Assembly (NCBI GenBank): GCA_963807775.1
Contig: CAWECY010000003.1
Location: 585,039 to 649,038 of the forward strand
Length of the DNA: 64,000 nt
Reading direction: 5' to 3'
DNA from: Bog-473 sp963807775
GTDB taxonomy: Bacteria; Actinomycetota; Acidimicrobiia; Acidimicrobiales; RAAP-2
Both the position numbers and the translations under genes were made by a program. Below the pieces are notes generated by a model. The model was given only the letters and a program-made list of their open reading frames with translations, was not told the DNA's origin and made no database searches. Below, piece after piece: positions 16,668 through 25,559 of this stretch. Each line of letters starts with the position of its first letter. Position 1 is the stretch's first letter.

Positions 16668-17789
16668 TTACAAGCGATAGAGACGGGCCGCATTGTCCGA
16701 CAGTATTTTCTGTTTCACCGAGTAGGAGATGTCGGAGCGCTCGGCCAGCATCTTCATCGTGAAGGGACATTTCCCCTCAGGGTGACAGTAGTCGGACCCT
16801 AGAACCAGTCGTTCCGCACCGATGATATCGACCACGGCCGGCAACAAGGCTTCATCAGGCTCGGTGGCGAAGAAGAGATGATCGCCTCGGATGTACTCCT
16901 CGGGATTGTGGGGCAGGCGGTGAGTTCGCAGGGTGAAGGCCTCATAGCCAGACTGAATCCGTTCCATGAAGTACGGGACCCATCCGGCGCCCGTCTCGAG
17001 AAAGGCGATGTCCATGGTTGGGTACCGGTCCAGGACACCTCCCATAATGAGATGGCCCAACGCGATCATGCTCGGCATACTCCCGTAGGCATCGTCGATG
17101 TTCTGGTGTTTGATGGTGGTCCTGAGGGGATTGATCTGGGTTCCGAGAGTGTGGATGCAGATGGGAACGTCGAGTTCCTCGGCAGCACGCCAGATCGGAT
17201 CCAGACTCTGGTCGTCGAGAGTTGTGCCATTGGCGTGGTGCGGCGGAAGGACGCCAGCCACGAACCCGTACTCGCCGACGGTGCGCCTCAACTCATCAGC
17301 GGCCTCACGAGGAGACTGCATCGCCAGCATGGCGACGCCTTTCAGTCGCTCGGGATCGGTGCTGCAATAGCGAGCGAGGTACTCGTTGTACCCACGAAGA
17401 GTGGTGGTCGCGACGGCGGGACTCTCTACCATGGCGGCCACCATCAAGCAATGACCTCCAAAGAGGACGGCGATATCGATCCCCATCTCGTCCATATCGG
17501 GGAGTCGACGTTCCGCCTTCGACTCACCCGGCCGCGGCAACCAGTACTTCCCATCCCGGGTGAAGCGGCTCATCGCCTCCTCTATGTCACGGTAGTCGAC
17601 GTCCGACTCGTCGTCCTCGCCGGTCTCGGGAAGCACACGACCCTCGACTTCGATGCGCGGAAAACCTCGATCGTCGCGAAACGATCTGGGCGCTTCGTGG
17701 CGGCGCTCAGAGGGGACGAAGGTGTCCCAGTCGATGACCCAGTCGTGGATATGCCCATCGGCATCGATCACCCGGTGACCGTTGAGCAT
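16668..17789 (-). CDS. amidohydrolase-family (PF04909-type) metal-dependent hydrolase or decarboxylase
   Basis: A 373-aa TIM-barrel protein of the amidohydrolase 2 family. The N-terminal metal motif is degenerate (VIDADGHIHD); other key points are PICIHTLGTQ with the metal His, AFLETGAGWVPYFMER, and the conserved Asp in VLGSDYCHPEG. Relatives include aminocarboxymuconate-semialdehyde decarboxylase-like enzymes; the substrate is unknown. GGGAGG lies ahead of the ATG. Its GC content is visibly lower than that of the leu genes to the left, marking the start of an accessory-looking stretch. Confidence 0.85.
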   Translation of the reverse strand: MLNGHRVIDADGHIHDWVIDWDTFVPSERRHEAPRSFRDDRGFPRIEVEGRVLPETGEDDESDVDYRDIEEAMSRFTRDGKYWLPRPGESKAERRLPDMDEMGIDIAVLFGGHCLMVAAMVESPAVATTTLRGYNEYLARYCSTDPERLKGVAMLAMQSPREAADELRRTVGEYGFVAGVLPPHHANGTTLDDQSLDPIWRAAEELDVPICIHTLGTQINPLRTTIKHQNIDDAYGSMPSMIALGHLIMGGVLDRYPTMDIAFLETGAGWVPYFMERIQSGYEAFTLRTHRLPHNPEEYIRGDHLFFATEPDEALLPAVVDIIGAERLVLGSDYCHPEGKCPFTMKMLAERSDISYSVKQKILSDNAARLYRL

Positions 17790-18291
17790 GCCCGAACCTC
17801 CCTTCCCACCGAGCGCGCCCCAGTGGGATGCCTAGATTCCATCCCTCTTTCGGATCGACGTCCAGTGCGTTGCCTCACTTGACTGACGTGAAGGCGTCGG
17901 TGCCGCAAATCTGCGCTCCCGACCTCGGCTTCATCCGATTTCGTTGCGTGCGAAAACCCCCGAGTCAGCCGTCGTTACCATCAAGGTCAAGGGAGTCGGC
18001 CAGTTGTAGCCATCGCCTCCGTTCCGCCTTTCGCCTTGTCTCGAACAGCCCGCAACGGATCGTTAACCGGTGCGATGCCTCCCCGAGAAACGGATCGCTT
18101 CAGTCCGCTGTCCTGGGGAGGTCGCCTCGTATCCTGGGTGATCCGAACGGCGCGTGTACTGCGGCGAGATAGCTGCCAATTCCGGGACGGAGAAGGTCCG
18201 ATTGCGGTGGCACAGACTCGACCACCGGGTGCCCGGACGGCCGAGCTCTATCCTCCGGTGCCGCCCGTAATGATATGGGGAGGTTTGAGAC
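17790..18291. other. intergenic region without a recognisable gene
   Basis: About 500 bases between the amidohydrolase start and the acetyltransferase stop. I see no tRNA-like fold, no strong terminator and no frame that looks coding; short frames on the plus strand have unusual composition. It presumably holds the amidohydrolase promoter at its left end. Confidence 0.5.
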
Positions 18292-18807
18292 TCATCGCTC
18301 TCCTGCGTTCCGAACCATCCAGACGAACTCCCCCCGCTCGCCGTAGCCGTTGTGATGTGCGTGAAACCCATTCTTTTCAAGGACTCGGAGCGACGGTGCA
18401 TTCCAGGTGCCGACTGTCGCCCATAAGCGCTTCCGGCCCGTCGCAAAAGCAGCATCGATCACAGCTCCAGCGGCCTCCGTGGCGTAGCCGTGGCCTCGGA
18501 ACTGGGGGAGGACTTCATAGGCGATTTCTGGTTCCTGGAAGGTTCCTCGACCGATGATAAGTCCGCAATACCCAATCGGGCTGGTCTCGTCCCGCCGCCG
18601 AATACCCAGTGGTCCGAAGCCATCTGCGTACGCCCGTTCGTTCTGCTCGACCATTCGCTGCTCAACTTCACCGATCGACAGCGTCGTGCCACCCTCGTGC
18701 TCACGAAGGAGTTCGAGGGCACACTCAGCGTCATCCTTCGTGCGTAGTCGCAATGACAATCGCTCGGTGTCGATCACAAAGGCCATCGCTCGGAAGTGAT
18801 CGACCAT
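18292..18807 (-). CDS. RimJ/RimL-type GNAT N-acetyltransferase
   Basis: A 171-aa GNAT protein of the ribosomal-protein-acetyltransferase type. It has TERLSLRLRTKDDAECALELL at the start, IGYCGLIIGRGTFQEPEIAYEV, and the acetyl-CoA loop LPQFRGHGYATEAAGAVIDAA (about 99-119), then WNAPSLRVLEKNGF. The true start may be the internal Met at residue 8 (MAFVIDTERL). The substrate may be a protein N-terminus or a small molecule. Located in the lower-GC accessory stretch. Confidence 0.85.
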   Translation of the reverse strand: MVDHFRAMAFVIDTERLSLRLRTKDDAECALELLREHEGGTTLSIGEVEQRMVEQNERAYADGFGPLGIRRRDETSPIGYCGLIIGRGTFQEPEIAYEVLPQFRGHGYATEAAGAVIDAAFATGRKRLWATVGTWNAPSLRVLEKNGFHAHHNGYGERGEFVWMVRNAGER

Positions 18808-18944
18808 CTAAACGCCGCCCCCCAAGGCCATCAGGACGATCCGCACCGACAGTCAGACTATTGGGCCGGCCCCTCGCCCAAAAGTGCGGCAGGTGCGACC
18901 CCGGCCCCGGCGATGTATTGGGCTACCCGGAACTCTGGTCGGGA

Positions 18945-19499
18945 ATGGGCTTTTGTAAGAATGGGCTTGTGACTGGCATCCGCTCGGTCGTCGTGTGCGC
19001 GCAATGCGAGGTCCACTGGTACGTAGACGCTGAACCGGCCAAGTGTGCTGATCGTGGCCACGACCATCAGCGAATCGACCTGCATAGACATCGTTCCATA
19101 GTCGTCTTGCCCGATGGGACAGAGGTCACCGCCGTCTCATTCGATGCGATGGATCCCTATGCCCGTGAACAGCCTCCTGACTTCGGTCTGTACCTAGACC
19201 CGCAGTGGGATCCCCCGTGGGCTCACGATCACCTCGATTGGCCGGATTTCGGCGTGCCGAGTGATTCCGCTGCACTGGCGGCTGCGTTGAGATTGCTGCT
19301 CGAGCGAGCTCGTCGCCAGAACCGAGTGGAGGTTGGTTGCCTTGGCGGACATGGACGGACTGGAACTGCCTTGGGTTGTCTCGCCATCCTGACTGGACTC
19401 CCTCCCGGAGATGCCGTCGCTTGGGTCCGCGACAACTACTGCAGCGAGGCTGTGGAGTCCGGCCAACAGGAAGCGTTTGTCGCTGGTTTTGTTGGCTGA
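18945..19499 (+). CDS. protein-tyrosine-phosphatase-like protein (CX5R)
   Basis: The C-terminal half contains VEVGCLGGHGRTGTAL, the CX5R(T/S) signature of Cys-dependent phosphatases (Cys nucleophile, Arg phosphate binder), followed by helical ILTGLPPGDAVAWVRDNYC. A candidate general-acid loop is HDHLDWPDFGVP, where WPD resembles the tyrosine-phosphatase WPD loop. The N-terminus has CAQC and further Cys/His residues that could bind metal. ATG at 18945 gives 184 aa; GTG at 18969 is an alternative. It probably dephosphorylates a protein or small phosphate ester; the substrate is unknown. Confidence 0.75.
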   Translation: MGFCKNGLVTGIRSVVVCAQCEVHWYVDAEPAKCADRGHDHQRIDLHRHRSIVVLPDGTEVTAVSFDAMDPYAREQPPDFGLYLDPQWDPPWAHDHLDWPDFGVPSDSAALAAALRLLLERARRQNRVEVGCLGGHGRTGTALGCLAILTGLPPGDAVAWVRDNYCSEAVESGQQEAFVAGFVG

Positions 19500-19620
19500 C
19501 ACCTGCCTCACTTATGTCGGAGTGCTCGCCGTCCGTCAAAGTTTGGCGGCACCGTCGGGGACTCATCGGCAGAGTTGATTATCGTTCCGAAAGGTCGAGC
19601 TGAAGACTGAGAGGTGGCCA

Positions 19621-20001
19621 ATGGTGACGGTGCACAACCTTGATCAGGAATCGGTTGCCAAGATGATCCAATTGGACCTTGCGAGCCTGGACCGAGAACC
19701 GGAAAGTCCGATCGGGGACTTTCCGTTCCACGGATGCACGGGTGGTGTCGCCGCCTTCAAAGGCCGACCACCTTGGGAGTTCCACGCCCAAGGCGACGAG
19801 CTTCTCTTCATCTTGGCGGGCGAGTCGGAACTTACGGTGCTGCAGAAGGACAGTCGTTCGGTTTGGACCCTTACAGCAGGCTATCTTGCGATCGTTCCAA
19901 GGGGTCATTGGCACTCGAACAACGCTCCCGGCGGAGTCACGATGCTGTGGATCACTCCTAGCGAAGGCAATGAGCACTCCTGGGACGAGCCAAGCGTCTG
20001 A
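19621..20001 (+). CDS. cupin-domain protein
   Basis: A 126-aa single-cupin protein. Motif 1 is WEFHAQGDELLFILAGESEL (His, Asp/Glu positions) and motif 2 is AIVPRGHWHSNNAP; both carry the His ligands for a metal. GAGAGG lies upstream of the ATG. Such small cupins are often isomerases, dioxygenases or ligand-binding regulators. It lies on the plus strand in the accessory stretch without an obvious operon partner. Confidence 0.8.
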   Translation: MVTVHNLDQESVAKMIQLDLASLDREPESPIGDFPFHGCTGGVAAFKGRPPWEFHAQGDELLFILAGESELTVLQKDSRSVWTLTAGYLAIVPRGHWHSNNAPGGVTMLWITPSEGNEHSWDEPSV

Positions 20002-20081
20002 CAGCTTGTGATCAGGTCCGGAGGGTCGCGGAACTGTTCGGTAACGCCTCCGGGCTTACGCGCATCCGATGGTTCTGGCGG

Positions 20082-20615
20082 TCAGAGCCGCGTGCGCCAT
20101 TGCTCGGCCTCGATGGTGAACAGGATGCGAGGCCGCGGACCTCTCCACGTATCCACGGGGCCCGTCAGACCCTGATTGGTGAGGCCGGACTTCTGCAATA
20201 CCCGGAGGGATGCCAGGTTGTCTGGGTCAGCGGTTGCCCACATCGTGGCTCGGTGCAGTTCGGAGAAGCTGAATTCGAGCAAGAGCCTGGTGGCTTCAGT
20301 CGCGTAACCCCGTCCCCAGCGTTCCGAGCGGAGGTACCAGCCGAACTGGCCGCTGTCCGTTCCTTGGAGGCTATCGATTCCGGCCCAGCCGCAGAAGCCC
20401 TGGGCATCTTCAACCACCAGGTTGTAGCTCGGTCTGGGATCGAGGTCGGGCTCCTGGAGCAACCGTGGCAGGCTGATCGATTCGGCTGAATCTCGATCTA
20501 TTCGGAACTTCATGTAGGTGAACATGGCCTCGTCACCTTCAAGTGAGAGGAATGGTTCCCGGTCTCGCGAGACAAAGTCCCGAAGCAGGATCGGGTCCCC
20601 TTGCAGCTTCAGCAC
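20082..20615 (-). CDS. GNAT N-acetyltransferase (RimL-like)
   Basis: A 177-aa GNAT protein: LQGDPILLRDFVSRDREPFL, GFCGWAGIDSLQGTDSGQFGWYL, the acetyl-CoA loop RSERWGRGYATEATRLLLEF, and DNLASLRVLQKSGL. The GTG at 20615 is chosen because TATTCT (20622-20627) lies exactly six bases upstream, the leaderless pattern seen in many genes here; the open frame continues further upstream without homology-like sequence. The acceptor is unknown. Confidence 0.8.
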   Translation of the reverse strand: MLKLQGDPILLRDFVSRDREPFLSLEGDEAMFTYMKFRIDRDSAESISLPRLLQEPDLDPRPSYNLVVEDAQGFCGWAGIDSLQGTDSGQFGWYLRSERWGRGYATEATRLLLEFSFSELHRATMWATADPDNLASLRVLQKSGLTNQGLTGPVDTWRGPRPRILFTIEAEQWRTRL

Positions 20616-20880
20616 GGACGGAGAATATGCGGTAATCGACTTTCCCCATGTTGCGAACCGTCCCACCTTCCCGGCGGCGGCACTGGGGCACTGGCAGATC
20701 GATTTGATCTGTGCGGCGGCACCCTCAACAAGCCGCCACCCGAGCGGGATCTGGCGGATGTGGCCCAGTAGCGACCTGGGCGGCCGCGGTCGCTGCGGGC
20801 ACGCGTGCATGGGTCGTGCTCGCGTTGTGGGCCGTCGTCAGCCGGTGCCGGCGGCCAGGTCTTCCGCTGGGAGTAATCCC

Positions 20881-21378
20881 CTAGGCGGCGACCTCGGCGA
20901 GCAGGGCGTCGATCTGGGACATGCACGCCTTCATGCCTTCGGCCACGCCCATGGCGATCGCTTGCTCCATCCCTTCGAGCGAGTCGAAATGCGTGGTGAG
21001 GATCATGCGCGTCGTGTCGCCCGCCGCTTCGATGTCGATCTCCATGCGAGTCATGGAATGGCCGTCGCTTGGCGTTCCGTCATCTTCGACGATGGCGTCT
21101 TCGACCACGAGCCTGGTCGGTGCGTCGACCTCGATCACGTTCCAGGTGCCGTCGAACCTGTCGCCGCCGTCGGGGCCGGACATGAAGTAGGTGATCGTGC
21201 CGCCCGGCGTGAGGTCGTGATGCTCGAAGGTGGCCGGGAATCCTGGCGGACCCCACCACCGCTCGAGTAGGCGCGGGTCGGCCCACAGCTGCCACACGTT
21301 GGTGATGGACGTCTTGAACTCCGCAGTGATGACCATTGTCTTGGCCTCTGCGTTCTTGTCGACATTCCAAACGGTCAT
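20881..21378 (-). CDS. SRPBCC (AHSA1-type) protein
   Basis: A 165-aa START/Bet v1-like protein of the Aha1 C-terminal type: MVITAEFKTSITNVWQLWAD, LERWWGPPGFPATFEHHDL, FMSGPDGGDRF and a C-terminal amphipathic helix with GMEQAIAMGVAEGM. Such proteins bind hydrophobic ligands and are very often encoded beside ArsR repressors. The ATG at 21378 overlaps the ArsR stop (ATGA), so the pair is translationally coupled. The ligand is unknown. Confidence 0.87.
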   Translation of the reverse strand: MTVWNVDKNAEAKTMVITAEFKTSITNVWQLWADPRLLERWWGPPGFPATFEHHDLTPGGTITYFMSGPDGGDRFDGTWNVIEVDAPTRLVVEDAIVEDDGTPSDGHSMTRMEIDIEAAGDTTRMILTTHFDSLEGMEQAIAMGVAEGMKACMSQIDALLAEVAA

Positions 21379-21728
21379 TCGCTTTCCTTCCCAGTGGTTT
21401 CGTTGAGGACGTCTTCGAAGCGTTCGAGGCGGGCCCGCCACACCGTTTCGAGTTCATCGAGGAGTTCGTGCGCGCGGCGAAGTTGGTTGACCTCGCCGCG
21501 CACGAGTTGTTCCCGTCCGCTCCGGTGCTTTGAGACCAGACCGGCGTCGACCAGGACCTCGACGTGCTTCTGCACCGCGGTGAGGCTGATCGGATACAGC
21601 CGGCCGAGCTCGCTGACGGAGCGCTCACGGTCGAGAGTCCGCGTGACGATGTCGCGCCGTGTTGCATCGCTGAGCGCGAAAAACAACCGGTCGGTCTGTT
21701 TCTCGCGCTCCAGAGTTTCTACAACCAT
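21375..21728 (-). CDS. ArsR-family transcriptional regulator
   Basis: A 117-aa winged-helix repressor: FFALSDATRRDIVTRTL (start of the helix-turn-helix domain), SVSELGRLYPISLTAVQKHVEVLVDAGLV (recognition helix), and SGREQLVRGEV (wing). It lacks the Cys ligands of metal-sensing ArsR proteins, so it is a SRPBCC-partner type. The ATG at 21728 lies on a leaderless promoter and inside a perfect 9-base inverted repeat, which strongly suggests self-repression of this two-gene operon. Confidence 0.9.
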   Translation of the reverse strand: MVVETLEREKQTDRLFFALSDATRRDIVTRTLDRERSVSELGRLYPISLTAVQKHVEVLVDAGLVSKHRSGREQLVRGEVNQLRRAHELLDELETVWRARLERFEDVLNETTGKESE

Positions 21729-21739
21729 TTGGTTGTAGA
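21718..21739. promoter_or_regulatory. operator of the ArsR-SRPBCC operon
   Basis: Perfect inverted repeat: TCTACAACC, four-base spacer, GGTTGTAGA. It covers the start codon and predicted transcription start of arsR. Binding here would block the polymerase, giving autoregulation. Confidence 0.8.
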
Positions 21740-21764
21740 TTACACCTCCCGCCGACGATGTCAA
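21737..21764 (-). promoter_or_regulatory. promoter of the ArsR-SRPBCC operon
   Basis: TTGACA (21759-21764), 16-base spacer, TAATCT (21737-21742), then eight bases to the ATG. The -10 region touches the palindromic operator. Confidence 0.75.
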
Positions 21765-22006
21765 TCGGGCAGCGCTAACGGTGTTCGCCGGGGAGGTTGT
21801 CCCTGGAGGCGTGGCGCAGAGGTCCGTGACCGATGCCAACCTGTGGTTGGCGAACACTTCCCTCCGAGCCCTACTGGCCTCCAGCCAGCGAGAAGAGGGC
21901 TTGACGCCGACCGGGGAGCCCCGTGATCGGCAACCTCAGACCCCACACGTTTCGACTGCCGCCAAGGCTGCCCCATAAGTACGTAGCAGACGTTGGCTGA
22001 CGCGGA

Positions 22007-22681
22007 CTAGTAGGTCGGCTCCTCGTCGCCGGCCAGGGCGACCACATCCGGCCAGATCGCTGCGACCGCCTCGATGACGGTCCCTCCGGCGTCGGCCAGC
22101 GCGCGCAGCGCGCCCGACTCGTTGACCCGCGTAGCCGCCCCGAGATGGCCGGGCGCCAGGGACGCATGGGCCGCCGTGACCGGTGGCGGCCCCCACGTGG
22201 CCAACCACGACAGGTGCAGCACGTGGGCGAACACGCCGAAGGGCCCGCCCAGCCGGCTGCGCGTGGCCAGCTGCCGGGCGACGGCCGGCAGCCCCGCCAG
22301 GACCTCGTGCAGCCCGTCCCACACCGGGTCGTCGGCCGCGTAGGCGATGTGGGGCACCCGGTAGAGCCGGATGGTACCGGCGCACATGAGGCAGGGCTCG
22401 AACGTGGTGTAGATGGTGTAGCCGGTGTAGTCACCGACGGGCAGGCAGGCGAGTGCGTTCATCTCGGCGTGGGCCATGTACGTCCCGGCCAGCGGTGACC
22501 GGCCGTCGGGAACGTCGAGGACACGGCTCCGGCCCCGGCTGATGACGGCGCCGGCGGCGTCGGTGACCACCGAGCCGACGCCCGCCGAACCCGACGCCCA
22601 CGACGTCCAGGCCTCCTCAAAGGACGTCTGCCAGCACTCGGGCAGGGCGGCCCACGACGTGACGGCCTCGGCACCGGTCAT
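22007..22681 (-). CDS. cytidine/adenosine deaminase-like zinc enzyme
   Basis: A 224-aa nucleoside/nucleobase deaminase-fold protein. Zinc and catalytic residues are visible in MAHAEMNALACL (HAE) and in TFEPCLMCAGTIRLY (PCxxC). Compared with TadA (about 150-170 aa) the protein is longer, with a C-terminal extension and SVVTDAAGAVISRGRSRV at the front, so it is more likely a free-base or nucleoside deaminase than the tRNA enzyme. It lies 28 bases after serA on the same strand. Confidence 0.82.
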   Translation of the reverse strand: MTGAEAVTSWAALPECWQTSFEEAWTSWASGSAGVGSVVTDAAGAVISRGRSRVLDVPDGRSPLAGTYMAHAEMNALACLPVGDYTGYTIYTTFEPCLMCAGTIRLYRVPHIAYAADDPVWDGLHEVLAGLPAVARQLATRSRLGGPFGVFAHVLHLSWLATWGPPPVTAAHASLAPGHLGAATRVNESGALRALADAGGTVIEAVAAIWPDVVALAGDEEPTY

Positions 22682-22709
22682 GGCGTCTCGCCCACGCCCG
22701 CGGGCCGGG

Positions 22710-24281
22710 TCAGAGCGTCACGCGATGGATGTCGAGGATCCCCACGTCACCGCGCAGCCGCTCCACCACGACGTCGGGCGCCGCGGTCACGGTCGTGATC
22801 ACCATCATGGCCGTGCCCGACTCCGGGCTCGGCCCCACGGCCATGGACGAGATCGACACGTCCGCCGCACCGAGCGCCGTGCCCACGACGCCGATCACGC
22901 CGGGACGGTCGTCGTTGCGCACCACCAGCATGTGCGGCGACGGCGGCACTTCCACGCCGTGCTCGTCCACCATCACGAAGCGGGGCTCCGTCCTCAAGCC
23001 GGCCGTGATCATCGTCCCCGCCACGGCATGGGAGCTCGAACGCAGGGTGATGAGGGACTTGTAGTCGGCCGACGTCGACGTCGACGACTCGCGCACCGCC
23101 AGCCCGCGCTGCTCGGCCAGCTGCGGCGCGTTGACGTACGACACCGGCTCCTCGGTGGTGCCGCCGAAGATCCCCTTCAACGCCGACAGCGTCAGGATGC
23201 CCGTGCTCTCCCCCGCCAGCTCGCCCTGGTAGGAGATCTCGAGCGAGTCGGGCAAGCCGTCGTGCAGTCCGACGAAGAAGCGGCCCAGCTGTTCGGCCAG
23301 ACCCATGAAGCCGCGCACGACGTCGGTGACGTCGCGGGCGGCCACGTTGACGGCGTAGGGGACGAAGTCGCCGGCCAGGGCCAGCAAGACCTGCTCGGCG
23401 ATCGTCACACCGGCCTTGTCCTGCGCCTCCTCGGTCGAGGCGCCGAGATGCGGCGACACCACGACCCCCGGCAGCTCGAACAACGGCGATTCGGTGGCGG
23501 GTTCCGTCTCGAACACGTCGAGACCCGCCCCGGCCACGATGCCGTCGCGGATGGCGTCGGCCAGCGCCGCCTCGTCGACGATGCCGCCCCGCGCCGTGTT
23601 GATGATGCGGATGCCAGGCTTGCACTTGGCCAGCAGGTCACGGCCGAACAGCCCCACCGTTTCGGGCGTCTTCGGGGTGTGGATGGAGACGAAGTCCGCC
23701 TCCGCCACCAGTTCCTCGATACTCACCAGACGCACCCCCATGGCCCGGGCCCGCTCCTGCGACACGAAGGGGTCGAAACCGATGAGCTCCATGCCGAAGG
23801 CGTGGGCGCGCTGGGCCACCAGCGAGCCGGCCCGCCCCAGGCCGACCACGCCCAGCACCTTGCCGTGCAGCTCCACGCCCTCCCACTTCGAGCGCTCCCA
23901 GCGCCCCGCCACCAAGGCGGCGTGGGCCTGCGGGATGTTGCGCGCCTGCGCCAGCAGCAGCGCCATGGCCTGCTCGGCCACCGACAAGATGTTGGAGGTC
24001 GGCGCGTTGACCACCATGACGCCGCGCTCGGTGGCGGCGGGGACGTCGACGTTGTCGAGCCCGACGCCGGCCCGCCCGACCACCTGCAGGGCGGTGCCCG
24101 CGGCCAGCACGTCGGCCGTGACCTGCGTGGCGGAGCGGATGATCAGCGCGTGCGCGCCGGCGACGGCGCCCAGCAGCTGCTCGGGGCTCAGCCCCTCCTG
24201 CACGTCGACCTCGTGGCCCGCCTGGGCGAGCAGGTCCAGACCGCTCTGCGCGATCTTCTCCGTTACCAGTACCCGTGCCAC
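22710..24281 (-). CDS. serA: D-3-phosphoglycerate dehydrogenase
   Basis: First step of serine synthesis. The 523-aa protein is the long type found in mycobacteria: a catalytic and NAD domain with VLGVVGLGRAGSLVAQ (about 139-154), INTARGGIVDE, the catalytic His in VSPHLGASTEEAQ, then an intervening (ASB) domain and a C-terminal ACT domain (MLVVRNDDRPGVIGVVG onwards) that senses serine. The start is GTG with GAGGAG upstream. It follows the aminotransferase gene by 39 bases, and serC lies just beyond on the other strand, so the locus is a serine-synthesis cluster. Confidence 0.96.
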   Translation of the reverse strand: MARVLVTEKIAQSGLDLLAQAGHEVDVQEGLSPEQLLGAVAGAHALIIRSATQVTADVLAAGTALQVVGRAGVGLDNVDVPAATERGVMVVNAPTSNILSVAEQAMALLLAQARNIPQAHAALVAGRWERSKWEGVELHGKVLGVVGLGRAGSLVAQRAHAFGMELIGFDPFVSQERARAMGVRLVSIEELVAEADFVSIHTPKTPETVGLFGRDLLAKCKPGIRIINTARGGIVDEAALADAIRDGIVAGAGLDVFETEPATESPLFELPGVVVSPHLGASTEEAQDKAGVTIAEQVLLALAGDFVPYAVNVAARDVTDVVRGFMGLAEQLGRFFVGLHDGLPDSLEISYQGELAGESTGILTLSALKGIFGGTTEEPVSYVNAPQLAEQRGLAVRESSTSTSADYKSLITLRSSSHAVAGTMITAGLRTEPRFVMVDEHGVEVPPSPHMLVVRNDDRPGVIGVVGTALGAADVSISSMAVGPSPESGTAMMVITTVTAAPDVVVERLRGDVGILDIHRVTL

Positions 24282-24320
24282 CGCGGTGGTCTCCTCACTC
24301 CCCCCGCCTGATGTGGTCCG

Positions 24321-25559
24321 TCAGTCTTGCGCTTCGGCGAAGAGTGCGGCCAGCCGGGAGACGCCCTCGACCAGATCGGCGTCGCCCAGGGCGTAGGACA
24401 TGCGGAAATAGCCCGGCGCGCCGAACGCCTCCCCGGGCACGACCGCCACCTTGGCCTCGTTGATGCAGATTTCGGCCAACTCCGCGCTGCTCGCCGGACG
24501 TTGACCTCGGATGCTCCGCCCGAGCAGCCCCTTGACCGAGGGGAAGGCGTAGAACGCGCCCTCGGGCTCGACGCAGACCACCCCGTCGATGTCGTTCAGC
24601 ATCTTGGTGATCGTCTGGCGCCGCTGGTCGAAGGCCCGGCGCATCATGGCCACGTCCTCGAGCCCGCCGGACACCGCGGCCAGCGCGGCGCGCTGGGACA
24701 CGTTCGCGACGTTCGAGGTCTCGTGGCTCTGGATGTTGGTGGCCGCGGTGATGGCGTCGGTCGGGCCCATGAGCCAGCCGACACGCCACCCCGTCATGGC
24801 GTACGTCTTGGCCACGCCGTTGGCCACCAGGCAGCGATCGGCCAGCTCGGGCACCAGCACCGGCATGGAGTGATGCTCGGCCCCGCCGTAGACGAGATGC
24901 TCGTAGATCTCGTCGGTCAGCACCCAGATTCCCTTCTCCACCGCCCAGCGCCCGATGGCCTCGATCTCGGACCGCGGGTAGACGGCGCCGGTCGGGTTGG
25001 ACGGGGACACGAACAGCAGCGCCTTGGTGTTGGGCGTCCAGGCCGCCTCAAGGTCCTCGACCGAGGAGCGGAAGCCTGTGGTCTCGTCCGAGGAGACGAC
25101 GACCGGGGTCCCTCCGGCCAGCACGATCGACTCGGGGTACGTCGTCCAGTACGGCGCCAGCACGATGACCTCGTCGCCCGGGTCACACAACACCGAGAAG
25201 GCATTGGCCACCGCCTGCTTGCCGCCGTTGGTCACCAACACCTGGGCCGCCGTCACTTCGAGGCCCGAGTCCCGCTTGGTCTTGGCCGCGATGGCCTCGC
25301 GCAGGGCGGGAATGCCGCCGGTCGGGGTGTAGCGGTGGTTGGCCGGGTCACGGCAGGCCTCCACCGCGGCCTCGACGATGTGGGCGGGCGTCGGGAAGTC
25401 CGGCTCACCGGCACCGAACCCGATGACGTGCTCGCCCGCTGCCTGCAACGCCTTGGCCTTGGCATCCACGGCGAGGGTGGCCGAGGGCGCGACATTGGCG
25501 GCCCGGCGCGAGATCCGGCGGAGCGCGGTCGGGGATTTGGCGGTCGTCACGGGTGCCAT
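24321..25559 (-). CDS. PLP-dependent aspartate-type aminotransferase (class I)
   Basis: A 412-aa fold-type I aminotransferase, subgroup I-gamma. Family motifs: GFGAGEPDFPTPAHIVEA, FVSPSNPTGAVYP, WVLTDEIYEHLVY and the PLP lysine in VANGVAKTYAMTGWRVGW; the carboxylate-binding Arg lies in FRMSYALG near the end. Aspartate transaminase is the most likely activity. The ATG at 25559 is shared, as the complementary strand of one CATG, with the possible ATG of serC on the other strand. Likely co-transcribed with serA. Confidence 0.92.
   Translation of the reverse strand: MAPVTTAKSPTALRRISRRAANVAPSATLAVDAKAKALQAAGEHVIGFGAGEPDFPTPAHIVEAAVEACRDPANHRYTPTGGIPALREAIAAKTKRDSGLEVTAAQVLVTNGGKQAVANAFSVLCDPGDEVIVLAPYWTTYPESIVLAGGTPVVVSSDETTGFRSSVEDLEAAWTPNTKALLFVSPSNPTGAVYPRSEIEAIGRWAVEKGIWVLTDEIYEHLVYGGAEHHSMPVLVPELADRCLVANGVAKTYAMTGWRVGWLMGPTDAITAATNIQSHETSNVANVSQRAALAAVSGGLEDVAMMRRAFDQRRQTITKMLNDIDGVVCVEPEGAFYAFPSVKGLLGRSIRGQRPASSAELAEICINEAKVAVVPGEAFGAPGYFRMSYALGDADLVEGVSRLAALFAEAQD

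Noticed and set aside
14104..16680. Long plus-strand open frame (858 codons) across leuA
   Set aside because: Antisense to a conserved gene; composition is that of the complementary frame of GC-rich DNA, with no recognisable domain.
17828..18172. Open frame of 114 codons in the gene-free gap
   Set aside because: Ser/Arg-rich translation with no motif, and no ribosome binding site or -10 spacing; probably non-coding.
20020..20065. CCGGAGG ... CCTCCGG inverted repeat after the cupin gene as a terminator
   Set aside because: Large loop of about 20 bases and no T run; too weak to call.
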